Positions 16,327-24,714 of a stretch of 64,000 bases of DNA are shown one piece after another. Source of the DNA: Anaerolineales bacterium (GTDB lineage: Bacteria; Chloroflexota; Anaerolineae; Anaerolineales; UBA4823); contig JAFGJM010000033.1 of NCBI GenBank assembly GCA_016929095.1, positions 1 through 64,000 of the forward strand. Direction: 5' to 3'. The translations under genes and the position numbers were made by a program. The notes beneath the pieces were generated by a model, which saw only the letters and a list, made by a program, of their open reading frames with translations, did not search any database and was not told the origin of the DNA. The first letter of the stretch is position 1; the number at the start of each line of letters is the position of its first letter.

Positions 16327-16872
16327 TTATTTTACCAATTCGGGTGCAATTACCCCCGAAACTGTATATTCATACAATTCCAATACAAAGCACAGGGATG
16401 ATGACCGATTGATATATCGGTATAAATCCCTGTTTTCGATTTCGTGATTATGCAGCAAAACGGCGGTCAAACGCTCCGCGCGGCGGATGATCGTACGCGC
16501 CATTGCCAGAGATGCCCCCGCTTGAGTATTTCCAGGTACTATAAAATCTCTGGGCATTTGAACTAAACCGCCGATATGCTCGATTTGCTCTTCCAACCAG
16601 GTGATCTTTTCGCTGCGGAAGGCATTAATCTTTCTCGAGTTTTCCTTTCCCATCGCTATCTCGCCCATAAGTGAATAGAAATCTCGCTGCATGGAGAGCA
16701 AGATAGATGCAATTTCGGGAGAACAGGTTTGAGATCGAGCCATCCCTAATGCGGCAGTAGATTCATCCAGCGCACCGATCGCTTCAATTCTTGGATGGTA
16801 TTTGGCAATTCTTTCTTTACCTATTAATCCGGTATACCCTTCATCGCCTTTTGTCGTGTAAAATTTATTCAT
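16327..16872 (-). CDS. PduO-type cob(I)alamin adenosyltransferase (variant)
   Basis: A 181-residue protein that in this family transfers the adenosyl group of ATP to cob(I)alamin. Family blocks are present: YTTKGDEGYTGLIG (ATP binding), GALDESTAALG, FIVPGN, and ARTIIRRAERLT. However, the C-terminal block that normally reads YLNRLSDYLF is YINRSSSLCF here, losing the Asp after LS, and FVIPGG has become FIVPGN. Activity may be altered. The ATG lies 7 bases after a TATAAT with no ribosome-binding site, suggesting a leaderless message. It is convergent with the DsbA-like gene with a 4-bp gap. Confidence 0.83.
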   Translation of the reverse strand: MNKFYTTKGDEGYTGLIGKERIAKYHPRIEAIGALDESTAALGMARSQTCSPEIASILLSMQRDFYSLMGEIAMGKENSRKINAFRSEKITWLEEQIEHIGGLVQMPRDFIVPGNTQAGASLAMARTIIRRAERLTAVLLHNHEIENRDLYRYINRSSSLCFVLELYEYTVSGVIAPELVK

Positions 16873-16879
16873 AATCGGT

Positions 16880-16885
16880 ATTATA
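16880..16885 (-). promoter_or_regulatory. -10 element for a leaderless transcript
   Basis: Minus-strand TATAAT lies 7 nt before the ATG at 16872, which puts the expected transcription start at or next to the A of the start codon. No Shine-Dalgarno is present. No convincing -35 box is seen. Confidence 0.5.
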
Positions 16886-17026
16886 CACTTATTATCGCCG
16901 GTTAAAGCTTTTCAAAAACCATACCCATGATTTATACTAATACTTGTAAACCAGTGGTGTGTTTGTTCTCGATTAACACGTGTGTATTTATATAAAAGTG
17001 TTTTTCAGGTAAAAAAGGAGAATCTC

Positions 17027-17245
17027 ATGCAAATCCGATGTTATCACTGTCATAAACCTTATGCGCTGTCAAAGGATGCAGTGGCTACGGCATTAGATAT
17101 ACTAAGTGAAGAGAAGTTGCATCATTACAACGCGCGATGCCCTCATTGTGGCAAATCAACCCAAATTGGTTTTGATGCATTGAAAAGAGCCGCCCCTAAT
17201 TGGACACCCAAAGAAGAAACTCCGAGTGATGAACAAAGTGCTTGA
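17027..17245 (+). CDS. Short zinc-ribbon protein
   Basis: A 72-residue protein with CYHCH near the N-terminus and CPHCG about 35 residues later, a CxxC...CxxC zinc ribbon of the kind found in MJ0042-type or zinc-finger adaptor proteins. The ATG at 17027 has AAGGAG eight bases upstream, so the longer frame from 16982 is rejected. Its end overlaps the next membrane-protein gene by 17-20 bp. Function is unknown. Confidence 0.78.
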   Translation: MQIRCYHCHKPYALSKDAVATALDILSEEKLHHYNARCPHCGKSTQIGFDALKRAAPNWTPKEETPSDEQSA

Positions 17246-17672
17246 GTCATCTCCATCGGCGCCTAACCGACCACGTAGTATAACCATACTGATCGTGTTA
17301 TTTTTGATTCAAGCTTTTGGTACTTTGGGATACGGAATCTTTTTAGGTTTTAATAATGGTTGGGTGATATTTAGGAAGGGAAGATTTTTGAACTTTCTCC
17401 CTTTTGCCATGGCAGATAGAGGATCTTCAGCGTTTGTATTAATTGCATTATCGATCATTATGTTTGTTGTCGCATTCGCATTTATCAGGCAAAAATCCTG
17501 GGCGTGGTTAGCGGCTATTTCCATTCAAGGGATAAGCTTGTTGGTAGGTTTGGTTGAATATTTGATCGATAATCCTAATTATGTGGCATTAGCGTTTGGT
17601 GTAGTGATGGTCTTTTATTTAAACCAACAAGAAGTGCGGGATATTTATCACGAAAAACAATCCGTAACATGA
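17229..17672 (+). CDS. Small integral membrane protein
   Basis: A 147-residue protein with four hydrophobic segments (about 18-40, 60-85, 90-110 and 115-132). No enzymatic motif is visible. The start may be GTG at 17226 or ATG at 17229. It overlaps the upstream zinc-ribbon gene and overlaps the next gene by 4 bp (ATGA), so the three form a small operon with the VPS62-like protein. Confidence 0.72.
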   Translation: MNKVLESSPSAPNRPRSITILIVLFLIQAFGTLGYGIFLGFNNGWVIFRKGRFLNFLPFAMADRGSSAFVLIALSIIMFVVAFAFIRQKSWAWLAAISIQGISLLVGLVEYLIDNPNYVALAFGVVMVFYLNQQEVRDIYHEKQSVT

Positions 17673-19534
17673 CAGACCATCCAAATTCCGACCGAGATAA
17701 TGAATTATTAAAACGCTTTGAGCCGATCGTATGGTATACCGATGGCGAAAAGTTTTTCCCTATTGCTGTTGAACAATATATATCCCAATGCAGTTTGTGG
17801 GCAAAACGAGAGGATGAGCCAGCAAAATTAATTTATCCTCAAGGGGAATTATCGGTCGAAACTTTACGCACCCCTCAAGATGACCAGCCAGGAACCATTT
17901 TTTTTCTGAAATTTATTGAACCGCTTGATCTGATCGAATTAGCCAGGTATTCTATCGATCAAGCGATAAGTTCAATTTCGCATAGTGATGTAAAACATCG
18001 TTTTCGTCGCGGTATTGGACGTTTAGCGCGGGTTGGTTATAGCTCGCGTTTGATTGATTCTTTATATTCATTGACCTTGTTTTTTCGAGGCCGAGTACCT
18101 GGCGATACAGCAGCCGCGGCTGCATTGGCGTACCAAAAGATACAGGCAGCATGCGGTAAATTTACTTGTTATGGGCGAGTATTAAGAGAAAACGGTTGGA
18201 TTATCCTGCAATACTGGTATTTTTACCCATTCAATAACTGGCGTTCGGGCTTTTTTGGCGTCAATGATCATGAGGGGGATTGGGAGATGGTCTGCATATA
18301 TTGCTCAGAAGCAAAAAGAAAGAATGCGGATGAAACACCAGTACAGGCAGAATGGGTGGCTTATGCCTCTCATGACTTCTCAGGGGACGATCTGCGCCGT
18401 CACTGGCAAGACCCAGAAGTAAAGAAAATGGGCGATCACCCAATCATATTTGCCGGCGCCGGAAGCCATGCCAGTTATTTTTCTTCAGGAGAATATCTTT
18501 CAGAATTAGAATTGCCGTTTTTATCGATTTTTGTCAAATTTGCAGATTATTTAGAAAAAATTTGGATCAATACTCTAAAACAAGCCGGCGTGAGAAAAAC
18601 AGCCAGTAATTTCAATGTGTTCCGTGTTCCGTTTGTGGATTATGCCCGCGGGGATGGTAAATCTATTGGGGCTTACCAGGATTGTGATTGGCAGTTAAAA
18701 AAATTCGATGAAAATACTCCATGGGCGGTAAATTATCGCGGTTTATGGGGACTTTATGCTCAAGACCCCATTGCCGGAGAAAATGCGCCAGCAGGTCCGG
18801 TGTACAACCGGGACGGCAGTGTGCGTCGTTCCTGGTATGATCCCTTGGGTTGGGCGGGATTAGATAAAGTTCCTCCTATGCCATTGGCGCATAGCTTCCT
18901 TAACGAACAGAGAATGCACCTGTTAACCCGGTGTCAGGAATTAAAAAATATTATCGATCAAAAAAGTGAATATCTATACCGATACGGGGTGGAGGCTGAA
19001 GCCCTCCAGGGACATTCTCACCTGGAACAATCATCCAGAATAACGATTGAGAAAATTACCCTTCTCTCAGCAGAGATCAAAGAACTTCGTCAGGAAGCGG
19101 CTGAGCAAATTTCCAAACTTGAAGCCCTGGATATCTATGATGAAAAACTGAGGCGCGGCGAACCATATTCAATACGAGGCCATATCCGCCGCCCACACCA
19201 ACCATCACCCCCAACTCACGCCCGGTTAAATCTTATGGCAGAATTATTAGCCGCTGGAAGTATCGGATTTTTAATGATCGGGATAGTCGGTATTATTATG
19301 TTTGCGCGTCAATATACGATTGTCGGATTGGCGATTATGGTTGGTTTCCTATTATTTATGGAAGCCAGTTTCCGGCGCCGCCTACCCGGATTAATATCAA
19401 GCGTTACAGTGGGATTAGCGATCATAGCTGCATTGGTGATCATCTATGAATTTTTCTGGCAAATGGTCGTCATCGCTGTATTAACCGCGGGTGTTATTAT
19501 TATTTGGGAAAACTTACAAGAAATAAGATTTTAG
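17669..19534 (+). CDS. VPS62-like domain protein with C-terminal membrane helices
   Basis: A 621-residue protein. Residues about 12-400 resemble the VPS62/DUF946-type fold: it opens with RFEPIVWYTDGEKFFPIAVE, carries YWYFYPFN and the hallmark DHEGDWEMVCIY near 200, and GAGSHASYF near 265. DHEGDWE-type motifs are also seen in necrosis-inducing (NPP1) proteins. A coiled coil spans about 415-490. Four hydrophobic helices lie at about 525-615, so it is likely tail-anchored with the large domain in the cytosol. Family function is unclear even in eukaryotes. It is translationally coupled to the upstream membrane protein. Confidence 0.75.
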   Translation: MTDHPNSDRDNELLKRFEPIVWYTDGEKFFPIAVEQYISQCSLWAKREDEPAKLIYPQGELSVETLRTPQDDQPGTIFFLKFIEPLDLIELARYSIDQAISSISHSDVKHRFRRGIGRLARVGYSSRLIDSLYSLTLFFRGRVPGDTAAAAALAYQKIQAACGKFTCYGRVLRENGWIILQYWYFYPFNNWRSGFFGVNDHEGDWEMVCIYCSEAKRKNADETPVQAEWVAYASHDFSGDDLRRHWQDPEVKKMGDHPIIFAGAGSHASYFSSGEYLSELELPFLSIFVKFADYLEKIWINTLKQAGVRKTASNFNVFRVPFVDYARGDGKSIGAYQDCDWQLKKFDENTPWAVNYRGLWGLYAQDPIAGENAPAGPVYNRDGSVRRSWYDPLGWAGLDKVPPMPLAHSFLNEQRMHLLTRCQELKNIIDQKSEYLYRYGVEAEALQGHSHLEQSSRITIEKITLLSAEIKELRQEAAEQISKLEALDIYDEKLRRGEPYSIRGHIRRPHQPSPPTHARLNLMAELLAAGSIGFLMIGIVGIIMFARQYTIVGLAIMVGFLLFMEASFRRRLPGLISSVTVGLAIIAALVIIYEFFWQMVVIAVLTAGVIIIWENLQEIRF

Positions 19535-19797
19535 CTTTAATGAATTATTCTTTTGATGAAGAACGTGTATTTAGATTATCATAAATAATGGATCTACGAA
19601 AATCAGTCTTTTTAAATGAAAAGATCACTAACATTTTATACTTTTGCACACTAATCCGTTGAATATAAAATTCATGAGGGGAAGAAAATTTCTTGATTTC
19701 ATTAAGTATACTGAAATTTGTTGTACATTTTAATTATCTCAAAAGTAGAATTAAGATTTCCATAACCAATAGATAAATCCCATTATTATTCTTTCTC

Positions 19798-19825
19798 TTG
19801 CCAAGAAAATGGTTTCGATTATAAT
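19798..19825 (+). promoter_or_regulatory. Predicted promoter of the PUA-like/glycosylase pair
   Basis: TTGCCA (19798-19803), a 16-bp spacer and TATAAT (19820-19825), 45 bp before the ATG. GTGAGG is the ribosome-binding site. The remainder of the AT-rich gap 19535-19797 holds nothing I recognise. Confidence 0.65.
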
Positions 19826-19870
19826 AGAACATATATTCTAGCGTGATAGACAGGTGGAAGTGAGGAAAAA

Positions 19871-20299
19871 ATGGATCATATTGTTTACCTGGATGCACAG
19901 ACCAAAGAATTAGAGAACCTTTTATCAGGGAAAAAAGTCATGATTATTCGAGGGGCTTCAGGGAGAAAAATGCCTCATGGTAGGGTCGCCAAGGGGGATT
20001 GTTTGTATTTCATACGAAACAATGCAGAAGGTTTGGTTCGAGCAAAAGCCATTGTATTATCTGCTTTCCATTCGGAAAAAATGGCGGAAGAAGAATCAAG
20101 ACAACTGGTGTTAAAACATCAGGATAAATTATGTTTAACAGAGAAGCAAAAATCTCGATGGGCTGGAAAAAGATATCTCGTCCTGGTAGAGGTCACCGAT
20201 GTAACGGAAATACCCCCCTTCAGTATTGATAAAAGTCAATATGGCAATATGGATGACTGGCTGCTGGTTGAAGATATAGACAAAGTGAAAACGAAGTGA
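19871..20299 (+). CDS. PUA/ASCH-like small protein
   Basis: A 142-residue protein with a beta-barrel-like pattern: VMIIRGASGRKMPHGRVAKG, then DCLYFIRNNAEGLVRAKAIV and a late strand KRYLVLVEVTDVTEI. The order (a PxGRVxxGDxLYFxxN element followed by A.A.V) resembles ASCH, EVE and other PUA-like folds that read modified bases or RNA. This assignment is by pattern only. It overlaps the downstream DNA glycosylase by 4 bp (GTGA), which suggests a linked role in recognising or removing damaged or modified bases. Confidence 0.65.
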   Translation: MDHIVYLDAQTKELENLLSGKKVMIIRGASGRKMPHGRVAKGDCLYFIRNNAEGLVRAKAIVLSAFHSEKMAEEESRQLVLKHQDKLCLTEKQKSRWAGKRYLVLVEVTDVTEIPPFSIDKSQYGNMDDWLLVEDIDKVKTK

Positions 20300-21243
20300 T
20301 CAACGAAATACAACTCCAATTAACCCCACCGGTTCCCTTTAGTTTTTCGGGTACCGTTGGTTCGCATGGCTGGGTGGACCTGCTGCCCAATGCATGGGAT
20401 GCCGAGACAAAATCGATGCGGCGGGTCGAAAAACTGTCTTCAGGGAAGGTGGTGAAGCTGATCATATTCGAAGAATGCAAAGAGGAGGTTACCCCAGTCA
20501 TTGGGGTGAATGTTGAATCCCAAGGAATACTATTAGAGCATGAAATAACTGAAATTCGAACCAGGGTAAGTGATATGTTGAGGCTGGATGAGGATTTATC
20601 GGAATTCTATTCCCTTTGTGCTCGACGTGGCGCGCCGTGGGATAAAATTACGAAAGGCTTAGGGAGGATGTTACGCGCCCCCACATTTTTCGAGGATGTG
20701 GTGAAAACGATCTGCACTACCAATGTTCAATGGGGGGGCACCAAGGGCATGGTTAAACGATTGGTCGAGGTTTATGGAGAGCCTTACCCCAACGATGAGA
20801 CTATGCACACTTTTCCATCACCGGAGATCATTGCCACAGCGCCATTTGATGATTTTCATGGTTACGTTCGGATGGGATATCGGAGCGATTACGTTCATTT
20901 ATTATCCAAAAGAATTGCTTCCGGCGAGTTGGATTTGGAATCTATAAAAACATCTTCGTTGCCAACTTCGGAATTGAAAAAGCAATTATTATCCATTAAG
21001 GGCGTAGGGAATTATGCGGCCGCGAACTTGTTGATGCTCATTGGACGATATGACGAATTGGCTATCGATTCCATCTTTCGCACATATATGAGAGAACGAT
21101 ATTTTAAGGGAGTACTACCTTCTGATAAAGAGGCTGCTTTAATCTACGATGATTGGGGGAAATGGAAATATCTGGCATATTGGTTCGAGATTTGGGAATA
21201 TTATAATAATCAATCGCCTCCGCAATCTGAACAATCCTCGTAA
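20296..21243 (+). CDS. HhH-GPD DNA glycosylase (AlkA/OGG superfamily)
   Basis: A 315-residue base-excision glycosylase. The helix-hairpin-helix LLSIKGVGNYAAANLLMLIG (231-250) is followed by catalytic Asp258 in LAIDS. The residue after GVGN is Tyr, not the Lys of bifunctional OGG enzymes, so a monofunctional enzyme is likely. Residues 1-100 look like the beta domain found before HhH-GPD in AlkA/OGG (FSFSGTVGSHGW). The substrate cannot be told; alkylated or oxidised purines are usual. GTG start overlaps the previous gene. Confidence 0.86.
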   Translation: MINEIQLQLTPPVPFSFSGTVGSHGWVDLLPNAWDAETKSMRRVEKLSSGKVVKLIIFEECKEEVTPVIGVNVESQGILLEHEITEIRTRVSDMLRLDEDLSEFYSLCARRGAPWDKITKGLGRMLRAPTFFEDVVKTICTTNVQWGGTKGMVKRLVEVYGEPYPNDETMHTFPSPEIIATAPFDDFHGYVRMGYRSDYVHLLSKRIASGELDLESIKTSSLPTSELKKQLLSIKGVGNYAAANLLMLIGRYDELAIDSIFRTYMRERYFKGVLPSDKEAALIYDDWGKWKYLAYWFEIWEYYNNQSPPQSEQSS

Positions 21244-21321
21244 CTTGTTGGTATAAAACATAGAGATTTCAAACTATAAAAACACGAATAAATCATGCAG
21301 TTATCTTGCAGGAGGTGAGGC

Positions 21322-22284
21322 ATGAGTATGGCATCGCAACATTTCTCGTTGAAGGAATTGGCGGACGGTGTATATGCCGCTATTGCCTCCGACTCTGGCG
21401 GGGCATTCAGCAATGCGGGAATCATCGACCTGGGAGATTCTACCCTGGTGTTTGATACCATGAACACGCCTGTGGCTGCCAGCGATTTAAAATGCGCTGC
21501 AAAAGAACTCACAGGGCGTTCAGTCTACTATGTCGTTAATAGCCACTGGCACGCGGATCACTGGATGGGGAATCAGGTGTTTGATCAAAGGGCCATGATC
21601 ATTTCTACCCCGGAAACACTTGAATTAATGCGCTCCGAATTGGATGACATCCTTGAATCTCAAAGGGACTATTCGGGTTTCCAAAAAGAAATCGAAGATT
21701 ACGAAAAAATATTTCAAGTTGAGAGTGACCCACTGCGAAAAGAAGTATTAAGATCAACCATCTCAAGATGGCGTTTTGAATTGGAAGCCTTACCCGGGTT
21801 AGAACCACGTCTGCCAAATATGACTTTCGAAAAAATGATCACGCTTCATGGTAAACGCAGACAGGCGGAATTATACAACGCCGGAAAAGGGCATACCGTT
21901 AGTGATGTGTTTTTAGTGTTATCCGAAGAGCAAATTGTGTTTTGGGGGGATTTGGGATTTTTTTCCTGTCAGCCGTATATGGCTTCCTGCGATTTGGAAG
22001 GCTGGAAATCGCAGATCCTTTCTATGACACAGTCGTTGTATAAACACTTTATTCCGGGTCATGGTCCGCTTGGCAATCAAATGGACTTACGTCTGGAACA
22101 TGAATATATTGTGACCCTGGAAGAAAAAGTGAGGCGGGCATTTCAGGATGGTGTAAGTGTGGAGGCGGCTTTATCACAGATTTCCTTGCCCGATCCTTTT
22201 AATGATTGGATCTACAATGGAGCACACCGATTTGAAGCGAATGTACGGTTTTTATATGAGTATTTTAAGGAAGAACAAGAATAG
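21322..22284 (+). CDS. Metallo-beta-lactamase-fold hydrolase
   Basis: A 320-residue MBL-fold enzyme with the metal motif SHWHADHW (His75, His77, Asp79, His80), a third-ligand region GKGHTVSD, WGDLGFF, and a final FIPGHGP. A helical insertion of about 60 residues (about 105-165, rich in Glu and Arg) separates the first and second metal motifs and is unusual for small MBL hydrolases. No signal peptide. A strong AGGAGGTGAGG precedes the ATG. Substrate unknown. Confidence 0.86.
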   Translation: MSMASQHFSLKELADGVYAAIASDSGGAFSNAGIIDLGDSTLVFDTMNTPVAASDLKCAAKELTGRSVYYVVNSHWHADHWMGNQVFDQRAMIISTPETLELMRSELDDILESQRDYSGFQKEIEDYEKIFQVESDPLRKEVLRSTISRWRFELEALPGLEPRLPNMTFEKMITLHGKRRQAELYNAGKGHTVSDVFLVLSEEQIVFWGDLGFFSCQPYMASCDLEGWKSQILSMTQSLYKHFIPGHGPLGNQMDLRLEHEYIVTLEEKVRRAFQDGVSVEAALSQISLPDPFNDWIYNGAHRFEANVRFLYEYFKEEQE

Positions 22285-22388
22285 AGAAATTATGATGTTT
22301 GTAACGACTAAAGCTGTTACTTCTAATTCTTCTTGTTTAATACTAATTAACCACCACAATCTTCATTGTTATTTTGGAAATTTTTGGT

Positions 22389-23453
22389 ATGAAAATACAG
22401 CCGTTAAAATTTAAGAAAATAAATTTTATCTGGATATGCATTATCCTTTTTGGGGTAACAGGGTGTAAACAGGTGGCGCCTTCATCTGGTTCACTCGACA
22501 CACTTAAACTGATCGATGATTTCCCACTCTATACCATGCATTATCAAGGCGAATATTCATTATCAACAGACATCCCAATAGCTATATCAAGGTATCGTCA
22601 ATCGATAACCCTGGCAGAACAGCGTGACTCTCCGTCCCACCACTGGGGTTGTTCACTTTTTGCTGCCTTAGGAGACCCGGATAATATTATTTATGGCAGA
22701 AATTTCGATTGGCATCCGAGCCCGGCATTGCTGTTGTTTTTTAAACCTGCCCGAGGTTATGCTTCTGTATCCATGGTGGACATTGCCTATTTGGGATTTG
22801 AAGGTGAGCGAGCAAAAAAAATATTAGAATTACCAATCAAAGAACAGCAAGCTTTATTAGATTCGCCCTCGCTTCCCTTCGATGGTATGAATGAAAAAGG
22901 TCTGGTGGTTGGGATGGCTTCTGTCCCATCGGGAAATATGCCCGATGATCCGATGAAACCTTCAATAGACTCTTTGTTCGTTATGCGTGAAATTTTAGAT
23001 CACGCCTCCATTGTTGAAGAAGCGGTAGAAATATTGAAGAAATATGATATCGATATGGGGTCTGTGCCCTTACATTATCTCATTGCCGACATAACGGGGA
23101 AAGCAGTATTGGTGGAGTTTTATCAGGGTGAAATGATCATTGATTATAATGAAGAACCCTGGCTTGTGGCAACCAATTTTATAGTAGCTTCTGCGGGAGA
23201 TTCACCCCAAGGACAATGTCAGCGGTATGATTTGATCTATAACACGCTTGATGGAAACCGGGGCATAATAATACTAAACCAGGCTATGAATATTCTTAAA
23301 ATGACCTCTTCCAGCGATCCCACCTATGGAACGCAATGGTCTGTGGTGTATGACAGCACCTCAGGGGATATTTCGGTCGTGCTTGGTCGTAACTATCATG
23401 AATTATTCACTTTCAATATCAAGGATGAATACAATGCAGATTCCAACGATTAA
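22389..23453 (+). CDS. Lipoprotein Ntn-type amide hydrolase (choloylglycine hydrolase-like)
   Basis: A 354-residue protein with a lipoprotein signal (basic start, hydrophobic core, lipobox GVTGC with Cys26). The mature part fits linear-amide C-N hydrolases of the choloylglycine/acyl-CoA:6-APA acyltransferase group. The candidate nucleophile is Cys88 in HHWGCSLFAALG, followed 15 residues later by GRNFDW, a hallmark of the group, and by FDGMNEKGLVVGMA. Unusually the nucleophile is internal, so autoprocessing after Gly87 would be needed for N-terminal Cys chemistry. The ATG at 22389 is preferred to a TTG at 22374. Substrate unknown. Confidence 0.8.
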   Translation: MKIQPLKFKKINFIWICIILFGVTGCKQVAPSSGSLDTLKLIDDFPLYTMHYQGEYSLSTDIPIAISRYRQSITLAEQRDSPSHHWGCSLFAALGDPDNIIYGRNFDWHPSPALLLFFKPARGYASVSMVDIAYLGFEGERAKKILELPIKEQQALLDSPSLPFDGMNEKGLVVGMASVPSGNMPDDPMKPSIDSLFVMREILDHASIVEEAVEILKKYDIDMGSVPLHYLIADITGKAVLVEFYQGEMIIDYNEEPWLVATNFIVASAGDSPQGQCQRYDLIYNTLDGNRGIIILNQAMNILKMTSSSDPTYGTQWSVVYDSTSGDISVVLGRNYHELFTFNIKDEYNADSND

Positions 23454-23964
23454 AACTGATCGGTTGATCTTACGTGGGTTTGAGGCGACAGATTCCGAAG
23501 CTTTATTCCATATCTTAGGACAAAAAGATATCTTACGTTATTTCCCCAATCCTACTTCACCTCCCCAAGAAAAAGTAGAAGGATTAATTCGTAACCAGTT
23601 GGTGCAGTGGGAGCAATACGGTTATGCCTGGTGGGCGGTTACTTTACCGGCTGACTCTGCTTTTCTGGGTTGGTGTGGATTGCAATATTTGCCCGAAACG
23701 GATGAGACTGAAGTTGGATATCTGTTAGGCAGACAATGGTGGGGAAAGGGATATGCCTCTGAAGCCGCGTATGCTTCTTTGGTTTTTGCTTTCAACGATT
23801 TGGATATGGAACAAATAATCGCCTTGGTGCATCCTGAAAATCAGGCTTCTATCCGGGTGATCGAAAAGACCGGGATGTTTTTTGTGGATGCTAAACAATA
23901 CTTTGGCATGGACATGCTGCGATATCGAATAACCAAAAGTCAATTTATAAATGATCGGCATTGA
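23434..23964 (+). CDS. GNAT acetyltransferase, RimJ/RimL-like
   Basis: A 176-residue protein starting MQIPTIKTDRLILRGFEATD, the typical opening of RimJ/RimL-type acetyltransferases. It has EVGYLLGRQWWGKGYASEAA as the acetyl-CoA loop and HPENQASIRVIEKTGM as the closing motif. The ATG at 23434 overlaps the previous lipoprotein gene by 20 bp and has AAGGA upstream; ATG at 23425 is an alternative. Longer upstream extensions of the frame are not protein-like. Confidence 0.9.
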   Translation: MQIPTIKTDRLILRGFEATDSEALFHILGQKDILRYFPNPTSPPQEKVEGLIRNQLVQWEQYGYAWWAVTLPADSAFLGWCGLQYLPETDETEVGYLLGRQWWGKGYASEAAYASLVFAFNDLDMEQIIALVHPENQASIRVIEKTGMFFVDAKQYFGMDMLRYRITKSQFINDRH

Positions 23965-23976
23965 GGAGAAACCATT

Positions 23977-24546
23977 ATGACCAACACAAAAATCCTGATT
24001 CTTAAGGGAAGCCCACGCGAAAAGGGAAACAGTGCTATTCTTGCCGAACGGGTTGCAGAAGGGGCGCGCTTGATGGGAGCGGAGGTGGATAGTATTTACC
24101 TGCATGCCATGGATATCCGCGCTTGTGATGCCTGCGAAGCTTGCCATGAAAATGAGGATGGTTTATGTATTATCCAAGATGACATGCAAGACCTCTATTC
24201 GAAAATTGACCAGGCAGATGTCATTGTGATCGCCAGCCCGGTGTACTGGTTCACTGTAAGCGCTCAAACTAAATTGTGCGTTGACCGATGGTATGCCTAT
24301 AGCGGTAAAACGCCTAATATTCTGAAACAAAAAATCTTCAGCTTGATCCTGGTTTATGGCGACAGCGATCCATACTCTTCCGGTGGGATAAATGCGATCC
24401 GTTTTTTCGAAGACATGTGTCGTTACCTGGGAGCGCCAATCGCGGGAATTTTATATGGCAGCGCTGATGAGGCTGGCGATATCTTGAAGCAAGAAGCATT
24501 ACTAGGCAAAGCATTCCAGTTAGGGAAAAAATTGGCGAGTGTATAG
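23977..24546 (+). CDS. Flavodoxin-fold NAD(P)H-dependent FMN reductase with Cys cluster
   Basis: A 189-residue protein of the iron-sulfur flavoprotein/NADPH-dependent FMN reductase type. The FMN phosphate loop KGSPREKGNSA is at 10-20. The Cys cluster CDACEAC with Cys64 (Cys50, 53, 56, 64) matches the compact motif that holds a [4Fe-4S] cluster in anaerobic iron-sulfur flavoproteins. ASPVYWFTVSAQTK is the second FMN loop. It likely carries electrons or detoxifies oxygen or quinones. GAGGAG precedes the ATG. Confidence 0.88.
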   Translation: MTNTKILILKGSPREKGNSAILAERVAEGARLMGAEVDSIYLHAMDIRACDACEACHENEDGLCIIQDDMQDLYSKIDQADVIVIASPVYWFTVSAQTKLCVDRWYAYSGKTPNILKQKIFSLILVYGDSDPYSSGGINAIRFFEDMCRYLGAPIAGILYGSADEAGDILKQEALLGKAFQLGKKLASV

Positions 24547-24556
24547 AAATCGGAGA

Positions 24557-24663
24557 ATCAGGTATTAGGTATAAAGCGATTTGGAAAAAGGATATCAGGA
24601 AAGTACCCGTAGAAGTGAAAAATATTTTCGCTTATCCATATCCCTTATACCCAATACCCTGAT
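24557..24663. repeat. Intergenic inverted repeat (TATTAGG family)
   Basis: ATCAGGTATTAGGTATA (24557-24573) is an imperfect reverse complement of TATACCCAATACCCTGAT (24646-24663). Together they enclose about 70 bp. Related TATTAGG/CTAATACC strings occur at 28023-28093 and 36169-36194. Confidence 0.6.
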
Positions 24664-24714
24664 ACATCTTATTGATTTTGGTAATTTCCGGCATATATCT
24701 GATGGAGGTTAGAG

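Noticed and set aside
19535..19797. Possible small RNA or tRNA in the AT-rich gap
   Set aside because: No cloverleaf, no CCA-end pattern and no strong hairpin. Only the promoter at its end is supported.
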